NCBI GenBank assembly: GCA_963082975.1
Contig: OY720344.1
Coordinates: forward strand, 78,356,053-78,420,052
DNA: 64,000 bases
Direction of reading: 5' to 3'
Source: Labia minor
Lineage: Eukaryota; Arthropoda; Insecta; Dermaptera; Spongiphoridae
The notes beneath the pieces were generated by a model. It searched no databases. It was not told the origin of the DNA and saw only the letters and a program-made list of their open reading frames with translations. The position numbers were made by a program, and so were the translations under genes. Positions 11,893 through 25,619 of the stretch are shown here, one piece after another. How positions within the stretch are numbered: position 1 is the first letter of the stretch; every line of letters starts with the position of its first letter.

Positions 11893-12496
11893 TACTATCT
11901 CGCCAGAGATAGTATTGCGATCACGAAAATTGTCGATGTCGAGATTTTGATATTTTTATACGTTTTGAAGGTTCCTAAATCATTTTCACTAAGGTTGAGA
12001 AAAATGTCTGTGTGTATGTGTGGGTGTGTGTATGTAGACAAGATTACGTAAAAACGGTTTGAGCTAGAATCATGAAATTTGGTACAGGGACATTATTTGA
12101 AATTTGTAGTTTTCTATGAACTTTTGAGAAATGTAGCTCAACCGGAAGAGGGTCATTACCTTCCACGTTTTCATTTTTTTTACTCTAAAGTGACCGTAAA
12201 AATAAAGAAATATATTTGATAATTTTTCCACATGATTAAAAATTGTATAAAACTGCTATATATAGAATTTCAGTTTGATTGAATCGCTGAAAGTACCGGA
12301 ATTAATTTTTTAACATTGCAAATCACGGGCCAGCACGTGACGTAGTGCCATCAACAAAGAGCCAAACAAGTGGTGGTTTAATAAATATTATTTATTAATT
12401 TTAATTTATAATTTATAAATTTAATTTAAATATAATATATTATGTTATTTAAGCCAATTCAAATTGCGAGATAGTCGAGTGGAGACACACCAGCTT
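11893..12496 (+). repeat. Family B, HINE-like element, copy 1
   Basis: The 5' end is a hairpin (ACTATCTCG, loop, CGAGATAGT-like), followed by a GT-rich microsatellite (about 12007-12040) and a conserved AACGGTTTGAGCTAGAAT block. The 3' end has GCGAGATAGTCGAGTGGAGA, which pairs with the 5' end. This plan resembles DINE-1/HINE, the non-autonomous relatives of Helentrons. No protein is encoded. Other copies: 21957-22536, 40268-40880 and a partial at about 59450-59725. Confidence 0.7.
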
Positions 12497-14144
12497 AATT
12501 TATTTTCGATCAAATCTAAAGTAATTGATAATCAGTCTTCTAAATATAAATGCCATATATAATAAATAAAGTTTTAAGTATTAAAATTTTTAAGATTTTC
12601 TGTTAATAATAATACATATAATATAATTATAATTTCTGTTTCAAATAATAAAACAACTTGAAATTTCTATTGTTGTAATTCTCTTTGATATTTATATCGA
12701 GAAATTAATTTGTTTAATTATGAAAATCCAATTAAATTAAATTGATTAGAACAATGTGTTTCATATTAAAAACTCCCCTAATTTGTCAATTTATAATCAA
12801 GTTGGGGTACTTTTCTAGAATAGATATATAAGCAAAACCTATTAATTGATTTACCTACAATAAATATTAACATGTATTACAGATATATAAGTGAATATCA
12901 ATTAATTTAGTTTTTCATTTATTAGATTAAGCTTGATTAAAATTATTATTTATATTTTAATATAACTAATTTTAATTTTACTGTAAAAAAATAAATAAAT
13001 TAAAATCATTAGAAATATACTATTCTTTCCCTCAAAATAAGATAACGCATAATCTCTCCTTATACCACAATAAAACTAAGAGGGAAACAGATTAAAAAAG
13101 TGAATGAGACATTTTACTCAAAATGGCGGGGTAGCTATATTTTAACGAACACTATTTTAAATTATATATATTAATGATGATATTTTAAAGACTTTAAATT
13201 GTTTCAAATTGTTATATAATTATTAAAAATGACCTAAAATTAGAAAATATAATAACTACTATTTAACCACTAAAAAATATAAGAACAGTAATTTTTCTTT
13301 GGTCCATTATATATATATATATATGAAATTCTAAGATAAATAATCCAAATATTCTGTAATTACTCTAATGATCAAAATAAATAATATAATTTAATGCTTT
13401 TTCTGAATAACTTTTTTATAAATTCTTGATCTTTTTTTCTTAAACAATAATTAAACAATATCTTTTTTTCAAATTAATTTTAGTCAAATTAAAAAATATA
13501 TTTTAATTTAGTAGTTTTGATCAGATTATAGTGATTCATAAATTATAAAATTAGAATTTCAATAGTAAAAAAAAATTGGAACTACCAAACGGTTGTTTTT
13601 ACGAATTTCAATATATTTCGACATTTAGGTTAATGCAAATAAAATCTAGTAGTAGTCTAGATGGATTGGATCCATCCACTTTTTGACGTCATTTATTTAG
13701 ATAGGACGAGATAGAAAAATGTTGGATCTGTTTCGAAATACCCAGAAATGAATAGAAACACTTTGACCTTGTTCATCTTAAAAATGGCCCAATTAGAAAT
13801 ATTTACCCCTCATATTTTATATATATATAGGTAGAGGGAAAATCCTCAAAGGACACCTTCATACTCTTATACTTCTGTAATGTGAGACTTTTACTCATTA
13901 AAAACCCCTCATATTTTATATATATATTATATATAATATAAGAATATATATTAATTAAACAATTTTCTAATAAATTTAAGCATCTGTGCCCCCGAAATGA
14001 TGCATTGTATTTGGATGAAAGTCTGTATGTAAAAGGTTTTCATCTATTTTGTTTCAATTAGTATATTACTTAAAACATTCATTTTTTTGTGTTCTTATTT
14101 AAAATATATTTTAATTTAATCAGTAAATTAATTATATATTATTA
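12497..14144. other. Intergenic AT-rich DNA
   Basis: No gene recognised. A 23-bp word beginning CCCCTCATATTTTATATAT occurs at about 13806 and 13906. A piece at about 13985-14035 resembles the reverse complement of 27435-27485, a minor dispersed repeat. Confidence 0.5.
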
Positions 14145-14760
14145 TTGTATTTGTTAAACCTATCTATCTCTGTGGCTCTACGGTACTCGAAAGTTCTTGG
14201 CTGCAACAACCACATTTTTCCAAGTGTCCCTATCATAAGCTATAATCATCTAACTCCTACTCTAACCCATTCCCCCACGTGCCTTCCTACATCGTCCACC
14301 CACATCGTCCTTAGTTTTCCAACTGGACGTTTTCCAAACGGTATCTTTTTCGCCATTCTTTACTCTCCCATTTTAGCCAAGAATCTTACCCATTGCAGCC
14401 TTCTCGATTTTATAACCATAACTATGTCTGGAGATGCATAGAGGTCATGCAATTCCTCGTTATGCAGTCTGTGTCATTCCCCGGTGACCTCATCTTTCTT
14501 TGGCCCATAAATGCTCCGAAGAATCCTATACTCAAATATTATAAATCTACTCTCGTCTCCTAGGGTCATAGACCATGCCTCACACCCATATAATACAACC
14601 GGCAAAATAATTGTTTTATATATTTTAATTTTAATAATAATTTTGCCGCAATAAGCCCCTTTACTGCATGATAACAGGCATTGCCCGATTGCAACCTCGA
14701 TTTAAATTCTTTTTGAATATTATTATTCTTCGTGAATATTGAAATTTATCAACATTTAAC
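14145..14760 (-). mobile_element. LINE 3' end, copy 1 (RT C-terminal region)
   Basis: Minus-strand translation gives the C-terminal region common in insect non-LTR retrotransposons: YGCEAWSMTLGDESRF, GPKKDEVTGE, RLHNEELHDLYASPDIV, MVIKSRRLQWVRFLAKMGE, VDDV. The reading frame is interrupted several times. The 3' end is close to GAGATAGATAGG, a GATA-type tail. It is homologous to 29884-30650 along its length. Most of the element (endonuclease, RT core) is absent. Confidence 0.85.
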
Positions 14761-16230
14761 ATTGTTTAATTGATATTACCGAATCTCCTTCCTAATATTG
14801 TTATTGAATATTTTTAATTATAATGAAATTAATTTTAAGTTACTTTGAAAACAATTATTCATTATGATGAAATAAATTGAAATTTATTTTAATGATTTTT
14901 TGAAATTTCACTGAATAAATACTATATAGTCATTAATAAAAATTAAAAGTAATCATATAAGTTGCTAATTATTGGTTTTCATCATCATTATCACAAACTA
15001 TTATCATGTGCTTATCTATCTGTCATAATATATAAAATCTTTATAAATATTAAAAAAACTATTCATTCATAGAATCTGTTGGACAAATTCATTAAGGTAT
15101 TTTTTTTTATTTTTTTCATTTTTCGAGTAGTTTAATTTATTAAAAATAAGTTGACCTGTGGCCAGGTTCGAACCAACCGACGGTTTGAAGTAAATTAATT
15201 TCCAGCTACAGAAACAGTTTCAAATAATTTTAATATATCTATTAATGTAATAAAAAACAGATATGGATACATATTTTTAATTTTATTTTATTTATAATAA
15301 ATATGTAAGACCAGGCTGTGACGTCATGAATGACCTTTATTAAAAAAATGTCGAATTTCAAATATTTCTTAAATATTTATTAGTTGTTTAAAATTTGATT
15401 TTTTTTTATTTTGGAATTTTTTTATTTTTTACTTTATATTGTTTATTTATTTTTCTATATTATTGATAAAATTATGGGCGAATGGATTAAGATTTTAGCA
15501 TTTATTTGATATATTCTAATTGAAAAAAAAGAATAAATTAGAAAAATATCCCACTTTCTATGTTAATTAGCACTGGCATAGAATCTATTAGAATCTTAGA
15601 AATTGTTATCCCATTAATTTCGTCACTTGAGTCCTCATTTCATTAATCTTTAGTATCTATGAATTTCTTTGATATTTTATTTGTAAAGTGTAAATTATAA
15701 TTGTGTATCAAATGATTATAATTTAAAATTTTTTTCCTCATTTATAATTTTTTTTTTTTATTTGTTTATTCAAATTTTTTTTATTGATTAATATTCATTA
15801 TCCTTTTCTGTTTCTATAGTATAAATAAGACATTTAGTTTATATATTTATATAAATAATAAAATTAACTATTTTGAGAATAGTCAAATCTCACAAAAATA
15901 CTTTAAAATAATCAGGAATGAACTCTTTTCATATATATATATATAAAGATATAAATATAGGAATATACATATATAGGAATGGTTATATATTAATTTATTA
16001 GTAGTTAGATTATAATTTAAATATTCAATAAATTATACAATCTTTTTTATTAAAATATAAATTTCTATATACATTTAATAAATATATTATTTAATATTTT
16101 TTGTAATTTGTAAATATTTATTTCCTAATATTTTTATAATTTTGATATAAAATTTATATTAACCATTTTTTGTGTTATTTTCATTCTTTATTATAATAAT
16201 TTTCTTTTCTGATAAAATACAAAAATGTCT
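14761..16230. other. Intergenic DNA with a tRNA-like SINE remnant
   Basis: Mostly AT-rich without genes. About 15140-15215, minus strand, contains TGTAGCTGGAAATTAA and GGTTCGAACC, like boxes A and B of a tRNA. It is followed within 150 bp by family A words and TGACGTCAT (about 15320). This is best read as a degraded SINE or family A segment. Confidence 0.4.
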
Positions 16231-16233
16231 TAT

Positions 16234-16247
16234 TTTATTAATTTATT
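16234..16247 (-). terminator. Candidate poly(A) signals of the sugar transporter
   Basis: Two AATAAA hexamers on the minus strand (16239-16234 and 16247-16242) lie about 40-50 nt past the stop codon at 16287. In such AT-rich DNA the hexamer occurs often by chance, so position is the main support. Confidence 0.45.
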
Positions 16248-16286
16248 TAGTATATTAATGTTCTGAAATTGAAACAAATTTCATAT

Positions 16287-19200
16287 TTATAAAGGATTAT
16301 TTTTTCCTTCGAGGATATCTTGTATTTGTGAGATACTCTTTCCTTTGGTTTCAAAAACATAAAATTTACAAAATACTGTACCGAGCGCACAGAATAAACC
16401 AAACAACCAGAATATATTTGCTCGACCAAGTTGAATAGAAAGTGGTGGAAAAAGCATAGTCACTATAAATGTAAGGGTCCAATTAGAGGAAACGGATATA
16501 CTAGAAGCAATGCCTTTGGTTTCAGCTGGAAAAAGTTCAGCCACAAGCATCCATGGAATGGGTCCAAAGCCAATACTGAACATTGTTATATAGACGCCTA
16601 AGGAGCAGAGAGGCAACCAGCCGAGATTCGAAACATCTTGGGTTGACTAGAAAACAAATAAAAAAAGGAGTTTCGAAAATCTTATCTAAATTAAACTAAT
16701 AATTACAAATAAAATACAAAAACAAAATGATCTATAAAATTCTTGTAATAATATATTTATATATTATTATAATTAATTACCTTCAAATAGAAAAACAATC
16801 CCAAAACTGCTAGAGATAACGTCATGAAGCTAGCTGAGATTATCAATAGGATTTTCCTTCCATACCGATCCACTACTAGTCCCATTGCATAGGTAGCAAT
16901 CACCTGCCAGGAATAAATCATGATTCATTTTTAGTTTTTTCCATATTTTTAATTTATATGACCTGTTTATGTTGAAATATATTTAAAGATTCTAAAAGTC
17001 ATAAGATTCTTGAAGAAAAATATTGTAAACCCTAGTTAACATAATTAGGTTTGTTTTAATTCCCAATTATATTATTATTAATATTAATTATGATTAATTA
17101 TCCATTTACCGATTATTGTTACATTGCACATATAACTATTAAATTAATTTTAAGATAGATATACACCTCATTAAATGGTTTAAAAACATGTGAGAATGGT
17201 TCAAGTTAAAACATTATTAAATAGTACTATATATACGTTTCCCGCTGGGGGCGCGAATGTCAAAACCCAAAAATAAAACAATACCAATATTCTAATGTAT
17301 TGTAGGATATACAATATGTAGTTTTATTGAGTTCATGCATGTTATCTTATAATACAGTGATTCTCAGCCTTTTTTTACCGCGGCACACTTTGTACGGTTT
17401 AAAAATTTGGCGACACACAGAGAAAAAGATAAGTGTAAAAAATTGAAAAAAGTCGAAAATGTTTTAGAGCCTGATCGAAAAAACAGTTTACCCTTTTTTA
17501 TAACCATATTGAAAAAAGTCGGAAATGTTGTTTAAGAGTCTCTTTGCTTTTGTAAAATCACTGACTTGATCAATTTCCTTAAATAACATTTTCTCTTGGA
17601 TATGCTCGCCCCCCCCTCCCATTAGTGTGCTCGCGCCCCACAGGTGGAGAATCACTGTTATAATGTTTATAATATTATTGTTATTAATTAAAATTTTCAT
17701 AAAAATATCAGTATTATTTTATTCGTCAACTGATAGAGTACAAATTTACTTATATTAAAAAAACTGAATAGGATTCAGTTTTTATAACCGTTAGTAAGGT
17801 TATGAAAAATTGTGATGTTGATAAGATTCTTTTTCAATAAATCTGATAAATAAGAATAAAATATTTTCTGCTAGCCTTGCCTCTGCAGACTTTTCGTTTT
17901 CTCCAAATAATTGAATGATTCAAAAGTTAAAATAAATTTTAAAAAATAATTTATTTATATCTAGATGGTTAATCAATACATACTTGAATAACTCCGATGA
18001 TAACACTACATAAATCGCCACTCATTGTACTACCAGCAGCCTCAAAAATTTCACCTGCATAAAAAATTACTGCATTGATTCCACTCAATTGTTGTATCAT
18101 CATTAAGCCAATCGAAATGATAAGTCCTTTTCTAAACGCTACTTCTTTAAAAATTTCCTAAAAATAAAATTTAAAATAAAATAATTATTATTTAATAAAT
18201 TTTTTAAAATAAATTATTATAAAGTAGAATAGAAATAAATGGCAATCAGATGGAGCAACAGTAAGTTGGGTGAGGTAGTAGTCTATAATTTTTTCCTGAA
18301 TTCAACTTACACTGTTACATAATCGTGTTACAAAATCAACGTTCATTTTATTGACAATTGCTGATCACCTGTCAATTATACATTGATTTACGCGATCCAC
18401 AAATTGGAAAGATCAAAATTACTAGATTTATTTTCTGAAAACTACCTTTGCCATTTACGAACGTTCAATGCATTTGGATAAACATCGCAAATGTTTTTAG
18501 GAGCAATTGTAGCGATACTCAAAAAACATATTGACTGGGCAGTTCATCCAATATTATCTATTTGTTTTTATCGAATATATATTTAATTAAGAATTATTTG
18601 AGAAATATTCAACTTACACATAATAGATTGTTTTTATTTAAAAAAAATCATATATTATTCATTTTATTAATTTCTTTAATATCTAATTATCATAAATGGA
18701 GATAAAGTGATTAGGTTTTTATAAAATATTTTAGTAAGTAAATATAAATATGTAATATAAGAAAAAGAGATTTATTATTTGGTTCTGCTCTATTTGAAGG
18801 ATCACTTATTGTTAGTAAGGCTTGAAACGATATGTGCGTTATCAAAAAGAAAGAGAACAGAAACTATTAGGAGTATTGAGAAATATTTTTATTAATTTAT
18901 TATATAAATACTAACTAATTTAAATATAGTAAATTTGTATGTATATTTTTTATTATTTTGAATTAAATTCATATAAAAATAAAAATTTTAATATTAATTA
19001 TTAATTTTCAAGAAATATTTAAAAAATTTATTACAATTGTAAAAAAGAAATTTAATATTTGGATTTTTTTTTAAATAAAAAAAAAACTGAACTAGTATCT
19101 TTTAATTTGAAATCTTAAAATTTTTCAATTAAAAAAGATGTTATTTTTAAAACTGATCATTTATAAATTGTTTATAGTAATATATTATTAAAAGCTATAA

Positions 19201-21649
19201 TAAATACATGTAAATACTAGATATATATATATATATATATACATATAAACTCGTATTATATACTACATATAAAATAAAATATTCCAATATAATCCACAAA
19301 TGATATTAGGTGTATTTTAACTTAAATTCTTTTACGAATTAAAATTGTCATTTTGACTGCAAAGGTATATCTTTCTTACTTTCATAGATGGTTTTGAATT
19401 TTCCTTTGGATCAGCTTGTTTATTCAATTCATTTAATTCTTGTTCAATATTATATTCATTTCCACGAAGACGAATTAATGATTGTTTTGCTCCTGTTTTA
19501 TCACCAATTTGTATTAAATATGCTGGTGTTTCAGGTTGGAAAAAGATAAGAATACCAAAAATTCCAGTGACTAAAAATAAAAAAAACATGATTAATTAAT
19601 TAATTTACAGGATTAGTAATTTTTTTTAATTTACCTGCTAACGAGAGACATGCCAAGTAAATGTAGTTACAAAATAATGCCAACACATATGTGTATAAAA
19701 TTCCCAAAGTTATGAACAGTTGAAAATAGCTGGTGAGGGAACCACGAATGGCATTCTCTCCAATTTCCGCAACGTACATTGGTGCAAGGACACAAGTACT
19801 TCCAACAGCGAACCCGGCAAGAAATCGCGCCACGAATAATGCCCAGACAATTTGGAAAATTCTAAAACTCAATCTTAAAATCTGATAATAAAAAAGGAGT
19901 TATTTAATTTAAAAATTTAAAATTTTTTTCAATTTGAATTCTTAGCTATTTAATAAATTAATATAATTTTTGAACCCCCATTAGATAAAAGTATTAAAAA
20001 ATAATTATTTCTATTTGAAATAGTATGAGCCACTCAGAAGCCAAACCGATTAACTCCAATTTTAAAAATTTGCTAGTAATGTAATGTAATGTAATCTGCA
20101 ACATATAAAGTGAATAATGAACTTGATAATCTTAATAATGCAATGCAATATACATTTTTCTGTAATCAATAACCCTGAATTTCCTACAAGCTGTGAACTT
20201 TGGGCTTCCTTTTCTCAGTTTGTTTATATGTGGATTTAATCGCTTTGGCTTTTCTGAGTGGCACATATGAATCAAATGTTTTTTGGCCATTCTATACATT
20301 ATTTGAATGTGAAAGAAACAGAATTGGCCTGATTATTTACTAATTCTAACGATAGTAATTATTTTATTATTATTATAATTATTATTATTATTTTGAGTTT
20401 TAAAAGGGTCTTTGAAGTGTTTATATAATAATTCTACATATTTTCATCTCTTATTTGCGCCACAGTGATTTTTGTGAGTATTAAAAAATAAATATTGGTT
20501 TCTTTCAATAAGTGAATTCAAATATGTCGTGTTTTTTATTAATTTTTAAAGTAAACAATCTATCTTTGACCAATTTAGTATATCTTAATCACATAATTAT
20601 TTAATGTTTGAAAATTAAACTATAAAATAAACTCATGTCTTTGTTTTGGTACATATACTACACCTAGCCTACTCATTCTAATGGTTTTAAATTATTCTTA
20701 TAAACCTCGATAGTACATGATTAATGGAAGAATCTATTATAAGCTAAACTATCAAGTAGGTGGGTTCTTTACTTTGAATTATCTAATTAGATTGATATAA
20801 GACTAGTTAACCTATTTTAAAACTGACCTACGATGAGATAGCAAAGTTTATGATAATAGACCCAAATTAATATTTAATTATGTTTATTAAATATATTATA
20901 TATTATTTTAGATATGCAATAGTTTATTTAGATGGAAATTACTTACATGATTAATGCCCAGCTTAGAATGTAAGGAATAAGAAGAACTAGCAATGATTTT
21001 CTTCTGCCAATTCTCTGTGCTAAATATCCAGCCGGAAAGGAACCTATTAGCGCACCAATTGCCATTATTGAACCAATTCCAGCTTTTTCACTTTCACTAT
21101 ATGGAAGGTATTTCAACGAAGGAGATGTCCATGCTAGTACTGTTCCTGCTGCCATTGCGCCCATACAGGCTAAGGAAAAGACAAAACTACTTACAAAAAA
21201 AATAATATCTTAAATTTACTTAGAATGTGATATCTTTAAAATTCTACAATAAGTATTATCTACTAAAAGAGACATTGTTAATCATCAAAATTGATATCAT
21301 CAATTGTGAACTTAGGAAAAGAACTGGCAACCTTTTATCTTTAATGACAATATAATTGTTTTTAGAAGCAAAGATAACATTAAAAAGATCAATCCAATTA
21401 AGAGTATTAAAAAAATAACATAAGAAAATAAAATGCAATGACAAAACTAAAAATCTAAAAAATCAAATTTTGTATTATGATTTAAATATTAGTAAAATTC
21501 TTAGTATCTTACTTTCTATATATATATAATGTAAAAAAAAATTAAATACCAGAAATGGCAGCAAAATATTGTGGCATCCGTTTTGCTGGTTTATTCTCAT
21601 TTTTATGTGTTAGAAATGGTGATACAGTTTGAGTAGTATCATCTTCCAT
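16287..21649 (-). CDS. Facilitated trehalose/sugar transporter, Tret1-like (MFS)
   Basis: Seven coding exons: 21649-21550, 21169-20947, 19873-19635, 19570-19380, 18157-17984, 16903-16781 and 16646-16287. All have GT/AG borders and consistent phases, giving 469 residues. Sugar-porter signatures are present: GRRKS (88-92), PETPAYL (200-206), QQLSGIN (273-279), DRYGRK (321-326), a PAETKG motif and FETKG (448-452). Length and the 12-helix pattern are usual for insect Tret1-like proteins, which move trehalose or hexoses across the plasma membrane; substrate cannot be read from sequence. An acceptor-like TTTTGTTTTAG ends 8 nt before the ATG, so a 5' non-coding exon probably lies further upstream. 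It stands alone, with no operon-like partner. The gene looks intact. Confidence 0.93.
17355..17657. mobile_element. hAT-type short element in a transporter intron
   Basis: Termini CAGTGATTCTCAGCC and its near inverse (GGTGGAGAATCACTG) are hAT-like, and CCGCGGCACACTTTG follows the left end. Flanks TTATAATA (17347-17354) and TTATAATG (17658-17665) form an 8-bp target duplication with one mismatch. The 303-bp element has no transposase. It lies in the intron between coding exons 5 and 6 of the sugar transporter. Confidence 0.82.
20029..20262. mobile_element. Short inverted-repeat element in a transporter intron
   Basis: GCCACTCAGAAGCCAAACC at the left matches the reverse complement of the right end (GCCACTCAGAAAAGCCAAAG) with a 2-nt gap and one mismatch. 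The 234-bp interior is non-coding. Flanking bases share TATGA, so the target duplication is unresolved and the superfamily unknown. It is in the intron between coding exons 2 and 3. Confidence 0.65.
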
Positions 21650-21956
21650 AATTTAATCTAAAACAAAATTAAAAAAAATGAAACTAAATGAGAAAAATAA
21701 TTCATCAATCTAATATATATAATAAAAATGTTTTGATTTTTGATTTTAGAAAAGATTTGAAATTATGAAATGAAAATAAGTAATCATTTTCAAAATTTAA
21801 AGTTTTTAGTATCTATCTATCAATTCAGAACTAGAAGGTTCTTGGTCATTTCAGACACATTCTTTCAATATTCTTTATGCTTAGAGACCATCATCTAATT
21901 CATATATTGTCTCAATTCTTAAATCTCTACTAACCGATTGTTTTACAATTGATTTT

Positions 21957-22536
21957 TACTAACTCGCCAGAGATAGTATTGCGATCACGAAAATTTTCGA
22001 TGTTGTTATTTTGATGTTTTTATACGTTTTGAAGGTTCCTGAATCATTTTCACTAAGGTTTGGAAAAATGTCTGTGTGTGTGTGGGTATGTGTTTTGTAT
22101 GAAACCAAGATTACGCAAAAACGGTTTGAGCTAGAATGATGAAATTTGGTACATGGGCATTATTCAAAATTCATAGTTTTCTATCAACTTTTGAGAAATG
22201 TAGCTCAAACGGAAGAGGGTCATTACCTATAATGTTTTGATTTTTTTTTCTTCTAAAGTGACCTTAAAAATAAAGATATATGTATGATAATTTTTCACAT
22301 GATTAATAATTGTATAAAACTGCTATATATAGAATTTCAGCTTGATAGAATTAATTTTTTAACACTGCAAATCTCACGCGCCAACAAGTGACGTGGTGGC
22401 ATCCACAAAGATGCGCTGGTTTAATAAATATTATTTATTAATTTTAATTGATAATTTAATTAATTTAATTTAAATTAATATATGTTATTTAATCCAATTC
22501 AAATTTGCGAGATAGTCGAGTGGAGACACTCCAGCT
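21957..22536 (+). repeat. Family B, HINE-like element, copy 2
   Basis: Collinear with 11893-12496: CTCGCCAGAGATAGT hairpin, GTCTGTGTGTGTGTGGG microsatellite, AACGGTTTGAGCTAGAAT block and a GAGATAGTCGAGTGGAGAC end. It lies about 300 bp upstream of the first coding exon of the sugar transporter and could overlap its promoter or 5' intron. Confidence 0.7.
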
Positions 22537-24893
22537 TTTTCTAAAAACAAACTATTCAAACTATCTCGACTTTATTTTTTTATTTAACATATTCGAGTCA
22601 CCCAACAAAATAATAGTTTTGCAGTTGTGAAATTTGAAGAAACAAGTGTTATAATTTTTTTTTTTTTTTTATTAACTTATAATAACAAACCCTTTCTGAT
22701 TCCAACCTTGCAAGATTTATACAAAAATGTTTTAATTGAACTGTATTAAATTTAAAGTTTTACTCTAAACATTTATGTATGTATCTATGAAGTTTAAGAA
22801 ATTTCCAATGTTCTTGAAAATTTTAATGAAAAATGAAAATATTTTTTTTAATCCTAAAATATATTAAAACAATAAATAACATACATATTGTATTGAAAGA
22901 TAAGGCCCAGATAGAATATAAATTTATGAGTTTTTATTTATTTATTAAAAAAAATAATTAAATTTGTTTATGTGTTTATTACTAAAAATATATGACATTA
23001 ATATGTATTCGTAAAATATCACCATTATTAGTATCATATCAATATATGATATAATACTTATTTTTAAAAAAAATTATTTATTATTTAGTTTATAGATTTA
23101 AATAATTAAAATGTCAGTTTTTGTGGTATTATGTAAAAAAGATAATGTATGCAATTCTTTTATTGACCTAGACAGTTTAGAGTGGATATTAATTTTCTTA
23201 TATATAGAGTGCAAGAGGTTATCATTAAAAGATCATAAGTTCATGTAAATTTGATGTTTTTTTACATTTTTTCTTAATAATAAAAATATATTAAAATAAA
23301 TAAATCAACTTTTGTAAAATTTAATTTATGAATATAATTATGCAAATCAAATACCATTCATATATATTAATAATTATTATATATTATAATTATATAAGTA
23401 TTATTAAAGTAGTATTAGTTAAATGGTGTTAATAATAATAAGTATTATAATATTAATTTTAATTATAAAATGTGAAAGTTTTGGAGAGAGTAAATATTTT
23501 TCTTAATAATTTATATAATAATTTCAGATCAAGATATTTGTATAGATGTGAATAATAAGTACTATAAAATACTTGTTCTTTTTCATTTTAAAAAAACTTA
23601 ATATTAACTCATTTATCTTTAAATCCATGAATTAATAAAAACAAAAAAATCTGCCAATATGAGAGAAAAAAATGTGAAAATACTTTAAAAACTAAATATG
23701 AAGGTTTTTTAACATGATATTTAATATTTTAAAGAAGAGGAAAAGGAATTTGGAATTTCAGTAGATTTTGGAGTTCAAGGTTTTTTTGTTTGCTGTCATT
23801 GTTTATATAATGTATTTGATTTGCCTTAATTTTTTAATTAAAATTATTATTCATCTTTAACTAATCTGTAATTAATTTATAATATATACTTATATATATT
23901 AAAATTAGAATATATATTTCTAAAATATAGATATATATATATTAATGTTTAATTAAAAATTAATTAAAGATTAATAATAATTTTTTAAAAAAAATTAAGA
24001 TTCATTTATATATATATATATATATATATATAACACTATCCACTTCATAAAGGAAATCTCGAGCATTTAAGAGATTTTGATAAGATTAGACATCCAATCA
24101 ATCAAGTGGCCTAAGGTTTTTAAAACCTATCATTAAAATAAGATTTAATAGGGAAAATAAACGTTTTTTCGTGATATTATTATCAATTTAGAGCATGATT
24201 TTATTTAACTAATAATAAAAGTATAGCATGTCAAGCACATGGACGAATCATTTCTTTTGCCTTATCTTTTGAATTTAGAAGATATTTGAAATGAATTGAT
24301 TTCTAATCGAGTACTTTTTACTGAACTAATTATATTAATAGTTATAAGAGTTTTAAATAAATGGTAGTCACATAAAAGATTATTTCATTAAATCAAACAT
24401 AGTTTCATTAAAAAGATCTAAATTTTCTTTATTCATCTGTTATATACTTGAATTTTACTAAATGAATTATAATTATAATTATAACAGGTATAGACATATA
24501 AAAAATTTCAAAATCAAAATCCTGTTGAACTTATAATAAATCTATTGCATAAAGTTGAAAATTTAAAAAAACATTTATTATTTTTTAAATATAACTTTAA
24601 ATTAATCGTTTAGTGTAAATGGACATTAACGAATAATAATGATGAATAAGTTTTATATATTTTGTGTTCTTATTTATACTAGATAAATAATAAATATATA
24701 AATCAATTAACATGAAACTAAACGGAGTTTTTAAATCCAATTATTCTTATTAAATTTTTATTTTATAAAAAAATATACTGCTCAGGGTTATATCTATTAA
24801 TATTATTACTTACATAAACATATATATATTATAATTTTTAATTGTATTTTAAAAAATTATATATTAAATAAATACATAAATAGTATAGTTATT
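22537..24893. other. Gene-free AT-rich DNA
   Basis: No coding or repeat family identified. TA-rich microsatellites occur, for example at about 24008-24032. Confidence 0.5.
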
Positions 24894-24901
24894 CTAAGGA
24901 A

Positions 24902-25611
24902 GAGTGGTGGATTACGCTCTAGGCATGTTGGGGTGACTCCATCCCTCTCCTTCCCTTTCCTTGTAATTTACAGGTTTTTTAAATCTTTCCTGGTGAGTTG
25001 ACAGACACCACCCTGCAGTGGCGTAACTATGGGGGGCAGGGGGGGACATATGTTCCCGGGCGCCAAATTTAGGGGGCGCAAAATTAGGGAAGCCAATTTG
25101 GAACAAAAGAAGAATTAATATTTAAAGTTAAACTGTATTTTGTGTAAGTCAATAAATATTATTTATACGCTTATTAAAATCTGTTAAACCTGTTTCGTTA
25201 TTCGTCATTAATATTCTTTAAAAAAAAATTAAATTAAATATATATATATATACATTTATATATATAAGAAAGGGGGCGCTAATTTCTCAGTTGCCCCCAG
25301 GCGCAAGAACCTCACGGTACGCCACTGCCACCCTGTTTCTTAATCTTAAAATATACTTAAAAATTTAATATATATATATATATATATATACATAACCTAA
25401 TGTATTTTCTTTTAAATACAAATACTATTAAAAAATTGTAGGTTTAGAAATATATACATATAAAATATCAAAATGAAATCTAAAAAGAAAAATTTATAAC
25501 TACTGTTTTAGTTTAGATAGAAAAAAAAAATTGTATTTACATTGTATTTATCAAGGAGAGCACCCAAACATAAAGTGCCTAGAGGTCCCAGATGACCACA
25601 ATCCACCACTG
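24902..25611. mobile_element. Outer hAT-like element, host of a nested insertion
   Basis: Termini GAGTGGTGGATTACG... and ...CACAATCCACCACTG are inverted matches, and a second pair (CTCTAGGCA / TGCCTAGAG) lies inside. The flanks CTAAGGAA (24894-24901) and CTAAGGGT (25612-25619) agree at 6 of 8 positions. No transposase is visible. About 312 bp of it is a second, younger hAT-like element at 25016. Confidence 0.65.
25016..25327. mobile_element. Nested hAT-type short element
   Basis: Perfect 10-bp terminal inverted repeats (CAGTGGCGTA / TACGCCACTG) are flanked by an exact 8-bp duplication CCACCCTG at 25008-25015 and 25328-25335. The interior is non-coding, with a G-rich left part (GGGGGGCAGGGGGGG). 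The exact target duplication indicates a younger insertion than its host element. Confidence 0.92.
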
Positions 25612-25619
25612 CTAAGGGT

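Noticed and set aside
15140-15215. A tRNA gene
   Set aside because: Box A- and B-like words are present but no consistent acceptor stem or anticodon arm could be drawn; a SINE remnant is more likely.
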